This document shows, in pieces, positions 13,379-20,245 of a stretch of 57,700 nucleotides of DNA; the stretch's first letter is position 1, and each line of letters starts with the position of its first letter. Source of the stretch: Halorubrum coriense DSM 10284 (GTDB lineage: Archaea; Halobacteriota; Halobacteria; Halobacteriales; Haloferacaceae); the NCBI RefSeq assembly GCF_000337035.1, contig NZ_AOJL01000032.1, positions 83,313 through 141,012 of the forward strand, read 5' to 3'. The notes beneath the pieces are model-generated. The model did not search any database and had not been told where the DNA came from. It saw nothing but the letters and a program-made list of their open reading frames with translations. A program made the position numbers and the translations under genes.

Positions 13379-14755
13379 TTAGTTGACAACCTCGTTAGCG
13401 TCGTCCTCGCCGCCGCTGATTATCTGCTCCGCCATTCGCTCCGCCCGGTGTCGATTGACAACGTCGCCGACGTCTCCCGGGCTGTCTGCTTGCAGTGCGG
13501 CGGCGATGAGGGCTTCATCGTCGTCGTCGCCCTCTCGCTCACCGGTCACTGCCTGTGTCGCTTTCAACACGCCCGCAAGACCTTCGAGCGGGGTCGCGCG
13601 CCGGGCGTCGTCCGTCACATCACCATCATCGTCGTCGCTACTGTCCGTTAATCGCGGATCCGGATCGCCATTCCACTGGTGTCGATGAGTTTGGCAGTAT
13701 CCGCTTTCGTGGGTGACGTGCGTCGTCCCGCAGCGCTCGCCGCGCTTGTTCGTCCCTCGGCACTTCACCCGCCGGTCCTCGCCCGTTCCGTCGGGGTCAT
13801 CGGCGTCATCGCGGTCCTGGTACTGCTGCCAATCCTCGATGAGCTTCCCTCGCCGAATCTGCTCTCTCGGAGAGTCCAAATCCGGTTCGAAGTACGCAAA
13901 GTAATTCGTATCGGCTCCCCAGATACTGGCGTCATCGACGTCCTGTAGCCCTCTAAGGGTGAATTCCTCGTCGCCGGTGACGTAGTCATCCCACCCGGCA
14001 TAGATGTGCGCACGATCGGCGAGACCGTCGTCGGCTTTGCCGGCCTTCTCGATGACAACATCGCTCTGCGTGCGGAGGATTGAGGCGATGTCCGTGTCGT
14101 GCTCGTGCCCGACTATCATGAGGCGGGTCGAACCCCCTCGACCCTTGCGTAAGGCGTTAATGAAGCGGCTCACGGTCTGTCGGACGTCGCCCCCAGGATG
14201 CGCGTTGGCATTCATCGTCGTGGACCACTCGTCGCCGATCACCAATTTCTCGCCGGGGGTGTCACGCACCCACTCAAGCATCTCCGACATGGTCTCCACG
14301 AACGTGACCGCGGGGTGTTCATCGGGTCCTTTGATGTTGGTGGCGATTTCGAGATCGCCGTCAAACTCCGCGTACAACCTCTTAGCGGCGTCCAACACAA
14401 ATACGGTCTTGCCGCTCCCCTTCGGGCCTTTAACGAGTATCTGCTGCGCGGCGGGGGTGAGGCGGTTGACAAGTAAGTCGTAGCCCGTCGCCTCGACAGA
14501 GCTCTCCCCGAGCCCTGTCGCCGCGTTCAAGGTCGGAGCATGCCCCTGCTTGCGGGCTTTCCTGAGCGTGTGCGACGTCGATGCCCGGGATAGGAGCGCG
14601 TACAAGGGGCTCCCCTCGTCGTCGATGCCCGCTCTCTCCGCGGCGAGCATCATGTTCGCCACGGGGTGCTCGTCACTGAGCACTGAGTCGATATTAGCGT
14701 CAATCTCTCCCCCTCGAATCTCGTCTGCCGTTTTGGCTGTCTGATAGTCTGACAT
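13379..14755 (-). CDS. P-loop NTPase, VP8-like of pleolipoviruses
   Basis: The 458-aa cytosolic ATPase has Walker A VKGPKGSGKT (about 109-118), a Walker B-like VIGDEWSTT (about 173-181) and a following LMIVGHEHDTD strand resembling sensor/motif III of the FtsK-HerA or DNA-packaging type. A C-terminal metal-binding knuckle CRGTNKRGERCG...GYCQTH (about 328-352) and a long acidic tail with two GD/EVVN linker sequences follow. Its position after the membrane protein matches VP8 of pleolipoviruses. The start overlaps the upstream stop (TGATG). It probably energises genome loading or particle budding. Confidence 0.8.
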   Translation of the reverse strand: MSDYQTAKTADEIRGGEIDANIDSVLSDEHPVANMMLAAERAGIDDEGSPLYALLSRASTSHTLRKARKQGHAPTLNAATGLGESSVEATGYDLLVNRLTPAAQQILVKGPKGSGKTVFVLDAAKRLYAEFDGDLEIATNIKGPDEHPAVTFVETMSEMLEWVRDTPGEKLVIGDEWSTTMNANAHPGGDVRQTVSRFINALRKGRGGSTRLMIVGHEHDTDIASILRTQSDVVIEKAGKADDGLADRAHIYAGWDDYVTGDEEFTLRGLQDVDDASIWGADTNYFAYFEPDLDSPREQIRRGKLIEDWQQYQDRDDADDPDGTGEDRRVKCRGTNKRGERCGTTHVTHESGYCQTHRHQWNGDPDPRLTDSSDDDDGDVTDDARRATPLEGLAGVLKATQAVTGEREGDDDDEALIAAALQADSPGDVGDVVNRHRAERMAEQIISGGEDDANEVVN

Positions 14756-16260
14756 CAGTTGTCGTCCTCCTTGTCGTCGTCCTCGTCCCCGTCGCGCGGG
14801 TCGATGAGGTCGGCGAGACCGCCCTCGTCGTCGCTCTCGTCGTCCTCATCGGTGTCTGTGTACTGCCCTTCGAAGCGCGTGCCCTGGCTCGCGCGGTCTA
14901 AGAGCCCATCAATCGCCCCGCTGTCGACGGTCGCCATCTGCCGGAGCTCCTTGTCTACAGCTGCCATCGCCTGCGTGTCGCTCGATGTGGCGATTGCTGG
15001 CAGCGCACCCACCAACGTTCTAAACATCCGCGACTCGTCGCGGAGTATCTCCTTGTTGGCGTCAATCTTCGAGCGCTCGGCGATGATCTCTGCGTCGTTC
15101 GCAGTGCCAACCCAACACCCACGGGCGACGTTCCTCTGTGGGTCGAATTCGTTGACAATCACGGCCCGCCCGCCGGGCACCCTGATCTCTGCGGGCTCCC
15201 CATCGACATTCATCTGACTCACACGATCGGGGCTGCCAGAGTATATCGCAGTGATTGTCGCGTCCTCGATGCCTTCGAGTTTGTCTGCGACGTCGTCGAT
15301 GTCGTCTGCCGCCTCGATGCGCGCGAGCCCGCCGTCGGCTCCGATGCCTGCATCGAGCACGTCGCGGTCATCGAGCTCTAAGACGAATTCCGTGGCGGGG
15401 TCCCAGAGACGGTCTAGCACGACGTACGCGGGAATGAATCCGAACACGATGAGCGCCAGCGTACTCGCCGCGAAGACCCTCTGCACGTCGTTGAGGGTGT
15501 CCCAAAACGACGCGGGCGACGGAACGACACCCACACGAACTGCGAGCAAGTACGCCAGAATACCGGCGATAGCGACGAGCGCGATACGGTGATTCGAAAA
15601 CCACCTTTTCACACTCCCCCAGAATCCTGCGACAGGGTTAGATTCGACAGATATCCGCTCTTCCGACGTGAGCTCTTTGTAGGTGTTTTCGTGTTTTCGC
15701 TTCTTCATTCCCGCGCCGAATGCACTGGCGAGCAACACGCCGAACCCACCGCCGAGCGCGCCACTCTGTACGGTTTGCGTATCGGCGGGGTTCGTGATTA
15801 TATCGATGAGCGCGCGGTCACCGGAGTCGGCGAACATGACCCCACCTTGTTGGATGGTTATGAGCTCGTCGTCGCCGCGGAGCGGGAGTCGGAGCTCATA
15901 GACGCCCTCTCCCTTCGAGTAAGACTGAAAGCTCACACGCGCGCCGTCATCGCTCCCTAAACCTTTGACCGCGCCCGAGTCGGTCAGTGTGACGGTGGAA
16001 GGCTCATTGTACCGCGCCGTCACGATCGCCGTCGAATTACGGTATTCGACCGAGGCGATGTCGACTGAGTCAAGCTGGTACTCGATACTCTCGATGTCCT
16101 CGCCCGGCGCATCGACCGCGGTCGAATTCGGAGCTGGCGATGTGGACTGTGCCGCGCCGAGCCCCGCAGCCATGCCGAGCCCGAGCCCGATCGTGACGAT
16201 GACGACGCTGAATATCGCCACGTATCGCATGATCTCAGCGTACGTCCACCCGCGTCTCAT
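14755..16260 (-). CDS. Multi-TM membrane protein, ORF7-like of pleolipoviruses
   Basis: The 501-aa protein has an N-terminal signal/anchor (residues 11-38, YVAIFSVVIVTIGLGLGMAA) and a beta-rich extracellular domain (45-160). A glycine-rich hydrophobic segment follows (LGGGFGVLLASAFGAGM). Then come two or three further TM helices (ALVAIAGILAYLLAV, VFAASTLALIVFGFIPAY) and a cytosolic domain of about 220 residues with an acidic tail. Pleolipovirus ORF7 occupies the same position between the small hydrophobic ORF6 and the VP8 NTPase. It probably links the spike layer to the NTPase. Family equivalence is inferred from order and topology. Confidence 0.75.
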   Translation of the reverse strand: MRRGWTYAEIMRYVAIFSVVIVTIGLGLGMAAGLGAAQSTSPAPNSTAVDAPGEDIESIEYQLDSVDIASVEYRNSTAIVTARYNEPSTVTLTDSGAVKGLGSDDGARVSFQSYSKGEGVYELRLPLRGDDELITIQQGGVMFADSGDRALIDIITNPADTQTVQSGALGGGFGVLLASAFGAGMKKRKHENTYKELTSEERISVESNPVAGFWGSVKRWFSNHRIALVAIAGILAYLLAVRVGVVPSPASFWDTLNDVQRVFAASTLALIVFGFIPAYVVLDRLWDPATEFVLELDDRDVLDAGIGADGGLARIEAADDIDDVADKLEGIEDATITAIYSGSPDRVSQMNVDGEPAEIRVPGGRAVIVNEFDPQRNVARGCWVGTANDAEIIAERSKIDANKEILRDESRMFRTLVGALPAIATSSDTQAMAAVDKELRQMATVDSGAIDGLLDRASQGTRFEGQYTDTDEDDESDDEGGLADLIDPRDGDEDDDKEDDN

Positions 16261-16343
16261 GCCGTCACCCCCGGGGTATGGGCCGACTCAATCGGTATTG
16301 TCAATCCTCGCAATCCGTCGCCGTCGTGTGTGTTGTGTCTCAT
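16257..16343 (-). CDS. Possible 28-aa peptide coupled to the membrane-protein gene
   Basis: ATG 16343 opens a 28-codon frame (MRHNTHDGDGLRGLTIPIES and on) whose stop TGA overlaps the ATG of the 501-aa gene (ATGA). The overlap is the pattern used by neighbouring genes, which argues for translation. It has no domain and could act simply as a leader that couples translation. Confidence 0.4.
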   Translation of the reverse strand: MRHNTHDGDGLRGLTIPIESAHTPGVTA

Positions 16344-16367
16344 TGTGAAATGGGTGCGTGAGTGTGG

Positions 16368-16526
16368 TTAGAAGCCTACCAACGACCGGGCGAGCCCATC
16401 GAGGAGCCCCGCGTCACCGAGGAGCACAAGCACCCCGAGCCCGAGCGCCCCGAGGAACACGAGGCGGACTGCGAGCCCGATTACACTCGTGTACAGCCCG
16501 ATTGGTGTGAGCGCCAACTCAATCAC
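16368..16526 (-). CDS. 52-aa hydrophobic membrane protein, ORF6-like
   Basis: GTG 16526 overlaps the stop of the spike gene (GTGATTGA). The protein starts MIELALTPIGLYTSVIGLAV and continues RLVFLGALGLGVLVLLGD: two membrane helices joined by a short turn. Size, hydrophobicity and position right after the spike gene match ORF6 of pleolipoviruses. A longer frame starting at 16607 was rejected because it lies inside the spike gene and gives an Arg/Ser-rich leader. Confidence 0.7.
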   Translation of the reverse strand: MIELALTPIGLYTSVIGLAVRLVFLGALGLGVLVLLGDAGLLDGLARSLVGF

Positions 16527-18438
16527 CCCCGAGCCCGAGCGCGGCGATAGTCGCTGCGAGCCCGCCCCCGAGCGCGTACACGAGCGCGTTATCGCCGAGC
16601 GGCCCACCGCCGCCCGCCGCTCCGCCGCCCGAGCTCCCGTCGTCGATGATGATCCTGTCGTAATCCTCCGCGGCGTCCTGCCGCCGGTCGTAGAGGTCCT
16701 GTAGGTCGAAGTTATTCAGCGTCTCCGGCGCGTACGTGCGTATCGGTAAGAGCGGCAGAGACTCGCCCTCTGCCGTCTCGAACGCCTCGATGACGAATGC
16801 ATCCGCTGCATCGAGCGACCGCGAGCCGTCCTTGTCGTGGATGTTGATGTTCCCAACCGCCTCAGAGTCCGCATCGTACGCCTTGCCGACGATGAGCCCA
16901 CCCACCTCCGCGGGTAGTTCTGTCTCGCTGTCGTTGACAAGTTCGCTCGTGTCGATTTGCTCGCCGGTGTTTTGCACGACCGGGTAGGACTCTGTGTACC
17001 GGTCGTCAGCCTCCATCGAGTCCGTGATGTCGGCGGCATTGGTCGATTTGTACACTGCGACCGTCGCTGGCCCGTCCGCCGCATACCGCCCCTGCGACAG
17101 TTCGAAGTAGCGCGTATACGCGGCGTCGCCGGTAATCGCCCAATCCTCGCCCGCCTCGGTGAGCATCCCGCCCGGGGTTCGGTTTTTGGGGTCCTCGATT
17201 TCATCTGGGTCGATGTTCGCATAGTGGTTCGTGACGAATTCCTCGATTTCAGTCTCGATTGTATCGACGAGAGTGACGAATTCGTCATAGAGCGCATTAA
17301 CGTCGTCTAGACCCCATTTGCCCTGAGTATCGAATACATCAGATTGACTGGGGTATGTCAGATCGAGGTGTATTTTTGATTGCCCCGGCGGTTCGTAGTT
17401 TAGGAATAGTGTGTGGTTGGGATATCCCTCACTCCCGTAGGTACCCTCGCTCCATAGGTCCATATCTGGGAATAGATCGTGACCCGTGTTCTGATGTGCG
17501 AGCATCAGCGGCACAAGCTGCCAACTGCCGTTGGCCTTCGTTTGGATGTTCATGTGCTCAATCTCAATTGTCTCGCCGTTCACGAGGGTCAACTCGCCGG
17601 TTAGCGTAGTGTTGAGTGATTGAATCCCCCAATCATCGGCAGTATGATTCGAATAATTCAGCCCGTAGTAGTTTGCGGGCTGCCAGTTGTCGTCGCCCGC
17701 TTGCGCGGTCATATGCCAGCCCCAATCTCCGGTTAAGCGGATTCCTAGCTGCTCACACGTACGAGCGTAGTTCTCTTGCCAGATTGCGATGCGGTCGTAT
17801 GCCGCCTGCCGGACGTGTCCAATCGCCTGCTGCTCGCCCATCTGCTCGCGTCGCGCTTCCACCGTGGCGACTTCGATGATATTGTATAGTATCGCGTACA
17901 GATCATCGAGGTCCATCATCACCGTTATCAGGTCGTTAAACGTCTGATACGACCCCTTCATGTCGTAGTAAACCTCGTTGTCGACGACCTGAGCATTCGG
18001 GGATTTGGTTTCCACCTCGAAGGGTCCGAAAATGTACTCTTGCATGTAGTCGACAGTGGTGTGGTCCGGGTCCGTCGCACCCGCCACTGCCGCGGACAAG
18101 ACGCCGAGCGGGCTCGCGGTGTATGCGATACCGAGAGACTCCTTCTGCGTCGGCGTCTGAGCGGCGTAAATGCCGTTGTCCGTAGCGATGTAGTTCCTGA
18201 TCTCCTCGCTGCTCTCGAAGCGATCCGTGTCCGTCTCATTTTGCGCGGCGACCGTCCCCGCCCCCCCGCTCCCGAGCGCTCCGACCGCCGCCGTGCCAAC
18301 CGCCGCCCGCTTCATGAACCCCCGGCGCGACGTCCCGCTCACACGATCGCTACCGATCGTGTCGCTGTCGTCACTGCCGTCGTTGACAATATCGTTACCA
18401 TCGCCGTCTGCGTGTTGTGTGTTGTTTTCGTCTGACAT
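16519..18438 (-). CDS. Tat-exported spike-like surface protein (VP4-like)
   Basis: This 639-aa protein has a twin-arginine signal SRRGFMKRAAVGTAAVGALG (Arg38-Arg39; cleavage expected near VAAQ at about 66). A large ectodomain follows with several Asn-X-Ser/Thr sites, a heptad-like region near the C-terminus (FDLQDLYDRRQDAAEDYDRI), a Gly/Ser-rich spacer and one C-terminal membrane helix (ALVYALGGGLAATIAALGLG). Single-anchor spikes with a membrane-proximal coiled coil are typical of pleolipovirus VP4, and Tat signals are known in that group. The n-region is unusually long and carries the linker DIVNDGSDDSDTIGSDRV, whose DNA holds both element motifs. ATG 18438 was chosen over a TTG three bases upstream. 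Confidence 0.82.
   Translation of the reverse strand: MSDENNTQHADGDGNDIVNDGSDDSDTIGSDRVSGTSRRGFMKRAAVGTAAVGALGSGGAGTVAAQNETDTDRFESSEEIRNYIATDNGIYAAQTPTQKESLGIAYTASPLGVLSAAVAGATDPDHTTVDYMQEYIFGPFEVETKSPNAQVVDNEVYYDMKGSYQTFNDLITVMMDLDDLYAILYNIIEVATVEARREQMGEQQAIGHVRQAAYDRIAIWQENYARTCEQLGIRLTGDWGWHMTAQAGDDNWQPANYYGLNYSNHTADDWGIQSLNTTLTGELTLVNGETIEIEHMNIQTKANGSWQLVPLMLAHQNTGHDLFPDMDLWSEGTYGSEGYPNHTLFLNYEPPGQSKIHLDLTYPSQSDVFDTQGKWGLDDVNALYDEFVTLVDTIETEIEEFVTNHYANIDPDEIEDPKNRTPGGMLTEAGEDWAITGDAAYTRYFELSQGRYAADGPATVAVYKSTNAADITDSMEADDRYTESYPVVQNTGEQIDTSELVNDSETELPAEVGGLIVGKAYDADSEAVGNINIHDKDGSRSLDAADAFVIEAFETAEGESLPLLPIRTYAPETLNNFDLQDLYDRRQDAAEDYDRIIIDDGSSGGGAAGGGGPLGDNALVYALGGGLAATIAALGLGGD
18341..18389. 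repeat. Split element palindrome plus GTTGACAA in the spike n-region
   Basis: ACACGATCG and CGATCGTGT (18341-18362) are separated by CTAC, so the palindrome is split by 4 nt. GTTGACAA follows at 18382-18389, 19 nt further on. The left half plus CTAC also occurs at 7893-7905. Confidence 0.7.
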
Positions 18439-18472
18439 CAAAAATCACCGTTTCACGGGTGTCTGCGGGTTG

Positions 18473-19330
18473 TTACTCTGCCTTTGCTGCGAGTCCGAGG
18501 AACGCAAGCACTGCGAGGACACCGCCGATAAAGACGGGGTCCGTCGCTGGCGAATCAGCCGGTAGCGATATTGCGCCCGCGAGAGCGCCCTCCTCCTGCA
18601 CCGTCAGGGTCGCCGGCTCGGAGTTGTACTCGCCCCAACTAACACCGACGTCGTACTCGTCGCCGATCGTGACGTTACCATCGATGTCCGACTCGTTGAT
18701 CTCGAATTCAACGGAGCCGGTCTCCCCGGCGCTAACGTTGACGGGGTCAACGGTGTCGGTGTACACCATGTTACCGTCGGCGTCGGCGACAGTGATCTCT
18801 GCGGGCCCCGAGTAGGATGACCCGTCCGTCGCTGCGAGGTCCGCCGAGAACATCGTTGAGCCGTTTTTCACGATCGTGTCGTTCGAGACCCCGGACACGC
18901 TCGGCTCCGCGGGCGGCTCCTCGACCGTCAGACTCGTCCGCTCTGCCGTGCCGTTGACGTTGGCGTCGAGGTCGTAGTCACCCGGAGACAGGCCCTCCTC
19001 GGACGGATTGAGCTCGAAGGACACCGTCTCGCTCGAATCCGCAGCTGGGCTTACGGTCTTACTGAGCGAGGTGACCGCCTCGCCGTTCTGCACGACAACT
19101 AGGTCCACCGGTTGGTCAGTGAGTCCGTCCGCGTCGGCTGTCACAGTGACATCGACAGTCGTCGCACTTCCGTCTGTCACCGCCGTATACCCGCTGCCGT
19201 CATCATTAGCGAACTGTACGCCCGACGTCCCCGCCGCGGCCATGCCGACCCCCAAGCCGGAGAGGAGCACGGCTCCCGCAAAGACGAGAGCCATGACCAC
19301 CGTCATCGAGTCGCCGATATCTCGGAACAC
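18473..19330 (-). CDS. Secreted Ig-like surface protein with C-terminal anchor
   Basis: The 285-aa protein has an N-terminal signal/anchor (TVVMALVFAGAVLLSGLGVG), two beta-sandwich domains of CARDB/Ig-like type (about 45-140 and 145-245; repeated pattern VSAGETGSVEFEI and PAADSSETVSFEL) and a C-terminal helix (PVFIGGVLAVLAFLGLAAKA). It is rich in Thr, Ser and Asp and probably decorates the virion or cell surface beside the spike. The start is GTG 19330, three bases after the upstream stop. Pleolipoviruses normally lack such a protein at this position, so it is a notable addition. Confidence 0.75.
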   Translation of the reverse strand: MFRDIGDSMTVVMALVFAGAVLLSGLGVGMAAAGTSGVQFANDDGSGYTAVTDGSATTVDVTVTADADGLTDQPVDLVVVQNGEAVTSLSKTVSPAADSSETVSFELNPSEEGLSPGDYDLDANVNGTAERTSLTVEEPPAEPSVSGVSNDTIVKNGSTMFSADLAATDGSSYSGPAEITVADADGNMVYTDTVDPVNVSAGETGSVEFEINESDIDGNVTIGDEYDVGVSWGEYNSEPATLTVQEEGALAGAISLPADSPATDPVFIGGVLAVLAFLGLAAKAE

Positions 19331-19333
19331 GAT

Positions 19334-19522
19334 TTACTCCGTGATACCCGCCTTATCGGCAAGGTCGTAGGCCCCGATCCCAAACAAGAGCGTGGCGAAT
19401 ACGATTCCCAGCTCCGGGCCGGCGATATCCAAGAGCCCGTAGCCAAACGCAGCTGGCAACCACATAATCGAGCCAGCAGAGTTGAGCGCGGTCTTGGCGA
19501 GATCAACTGGTGACATTGACAT
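19334..19522 (-). CDS. 62-aa membrane protein, first gene of the structural operon (VP3-like?)
   Basis: MSMSPVDLAKTALNSAGSIM is followed by two hydrophobic stretches (WLPAAFGYGLLDIAG and LGIVFATLLFGIGAYDLA). VP3, the internal membrane protein of pleolipoviruses, lies upstream of the spike gene but usually has four TM helices; this protein is half that size. It could be a reduced VP3. Start at ATG 19522; another ATG is two codons downstream. Confidence 0.6.
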   Translation of the reverse strand: MSMSPVDLAKTALNSAGSIMWLPAAFGYGLLDIAGPELGIVFATLLFGIGAYDLADKAGITE

Positions 19523-19569
19523 TGCGCTCGTTGATTAGGCCCTAAACCCCCAAAAACATCGCATTCAAA

Positions 19570-19638
19570 GGTGCTCACGGGTGATCAGGGGTGCGCACAG
19601 GTGCCCGTTTTATGGGTTGTGTCCGGGTAGGTAGCAAC
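19570..19638. promoter_or_regulatory. Divergent control region with GGTG repeats and shared promoter copy C
   Basis: Between the structural operon and the AbrB-like gene, GGTGCTCACG, GGTGATCAGG, GGTGCGCACA and GGTGCCCG follow each other with a period of about 10-11 nt (19570-19607), i.e. on one face of the helix. Then comes CCGTTTTATGGGTTGTG (19605-19621), the shared promoter, with its TATA-like box 26 nt before ATG 19639. This is a likely operator for switching between regulator and structural genes. Confidence 0.7.
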
Positions 19639-19809
19639 ATGCACATCAGGGTGTTACAATCCGGGGGGAGCAGTGGGTCCGTGCGCCTCAACGTTCCAAA
19701 AGATGCGCTTGATGAGTTGGAACTCGAAGGGGGCGACTCAATCGCTATCTCAGTCGACTCAGACTCCAAAAAAGTCGAGCTGCAGTCGTGCGACGAACTC
19801 GGACGCTAA
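19639..19809 (+). CDS. AbrB/SpoVT-like DNA-binding regulator
   Basis: This 56-aa protein starts MHIRVLQSGGSSGSVRLNVP and continues KDALDELELEGGDSIAISVD. It is the standard swapped-hairpin AbrB pattern: SxRLNVPKDALDELxLEGGD followed by a beta pair. Such proteins act as dimeric repressors or activators. It is the only confident plus-strand gene in the element, divergent from the structural operon, so a repressor-like role in lysogeny control is plausible. ATG 19639 fits the TATA-like box for a leaderless transcript; the longer frame from 19591 runs through the promoter. Confidence 0.8.
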   Translation: MHIRVLQSGGSSGSVRLNVPKDALDELELEGGDSIAISVDSDSKKVELQSCDELGR

Positions 19810-19813
19810 CCGA

Positions 19814-20245
19814 CTACGCCTCTTGCTTGTGGTCCGCCTGAGAGCCGCCAGCAGACGCGCCAGCGTATTCCGTCAGTGTGGATTGGTGGTTGGTCGTCTG
19901 AGCCCCCGACGAGCTCTGCGACCGGGCGGGGGACGGGTCGGACGATGTTGTCAATTCATCGCGGGCGAATACCGGACGAGACATGTCGACTCCGTGCCGT
20001 TCACTCATGTACTCGGCCAGCCGCTCTGTCGAACGATATCGCCCGTCATCGAGGCGGACGAGGAGCCCCGCGTCGCGGAGCGCGATACCGATGCTCGGGT
20101 CGGCGACCCCGCGCCCGTGCCGGGCGACGAAGACGTCTGACCACCGCCACGCGTCCGCCTCAGGCGCGGGTATGAGCTCGATGTCGCTCACATACCACGC
20201 GATTTTACTCTTGATCTTCCGTGGGATTGTCTCTGTGCGTGTCAT
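19814..20245 (-). CDS. Hypothetical protein coupled to the helicase gene
   Basis: The 143-aa protein starts MTRTETIPRKIKSKIAWYVS, overlapping the helicase stop (ATGA). Residues 25-85 (WRWSDVFVARHGRGVADPS, ALRDAGLLVRLDDGRYRST) have a wHTH-like helix-helix-wing pattern. The C-terminal 50 residues are Ser/Thr/Gln-rich and probably disordered. It may help the helicase at the origin. It converges with the AbrB-like gene, with 4 nt between them. Confidence 0.65.
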   Translation of the reverse strand: MTRTETIPRKIKSKIAWYVSDIELIPAPEADAWRWSDVFVARHGRGVADPSIGIALRDAGLLVRLDDGRYRSTERLAEYMSERHGVDMSRPVFARDELTTSSDPSPARSQSSSGAQTTNHQSTLTEYAGASAGGSQADHKQEA

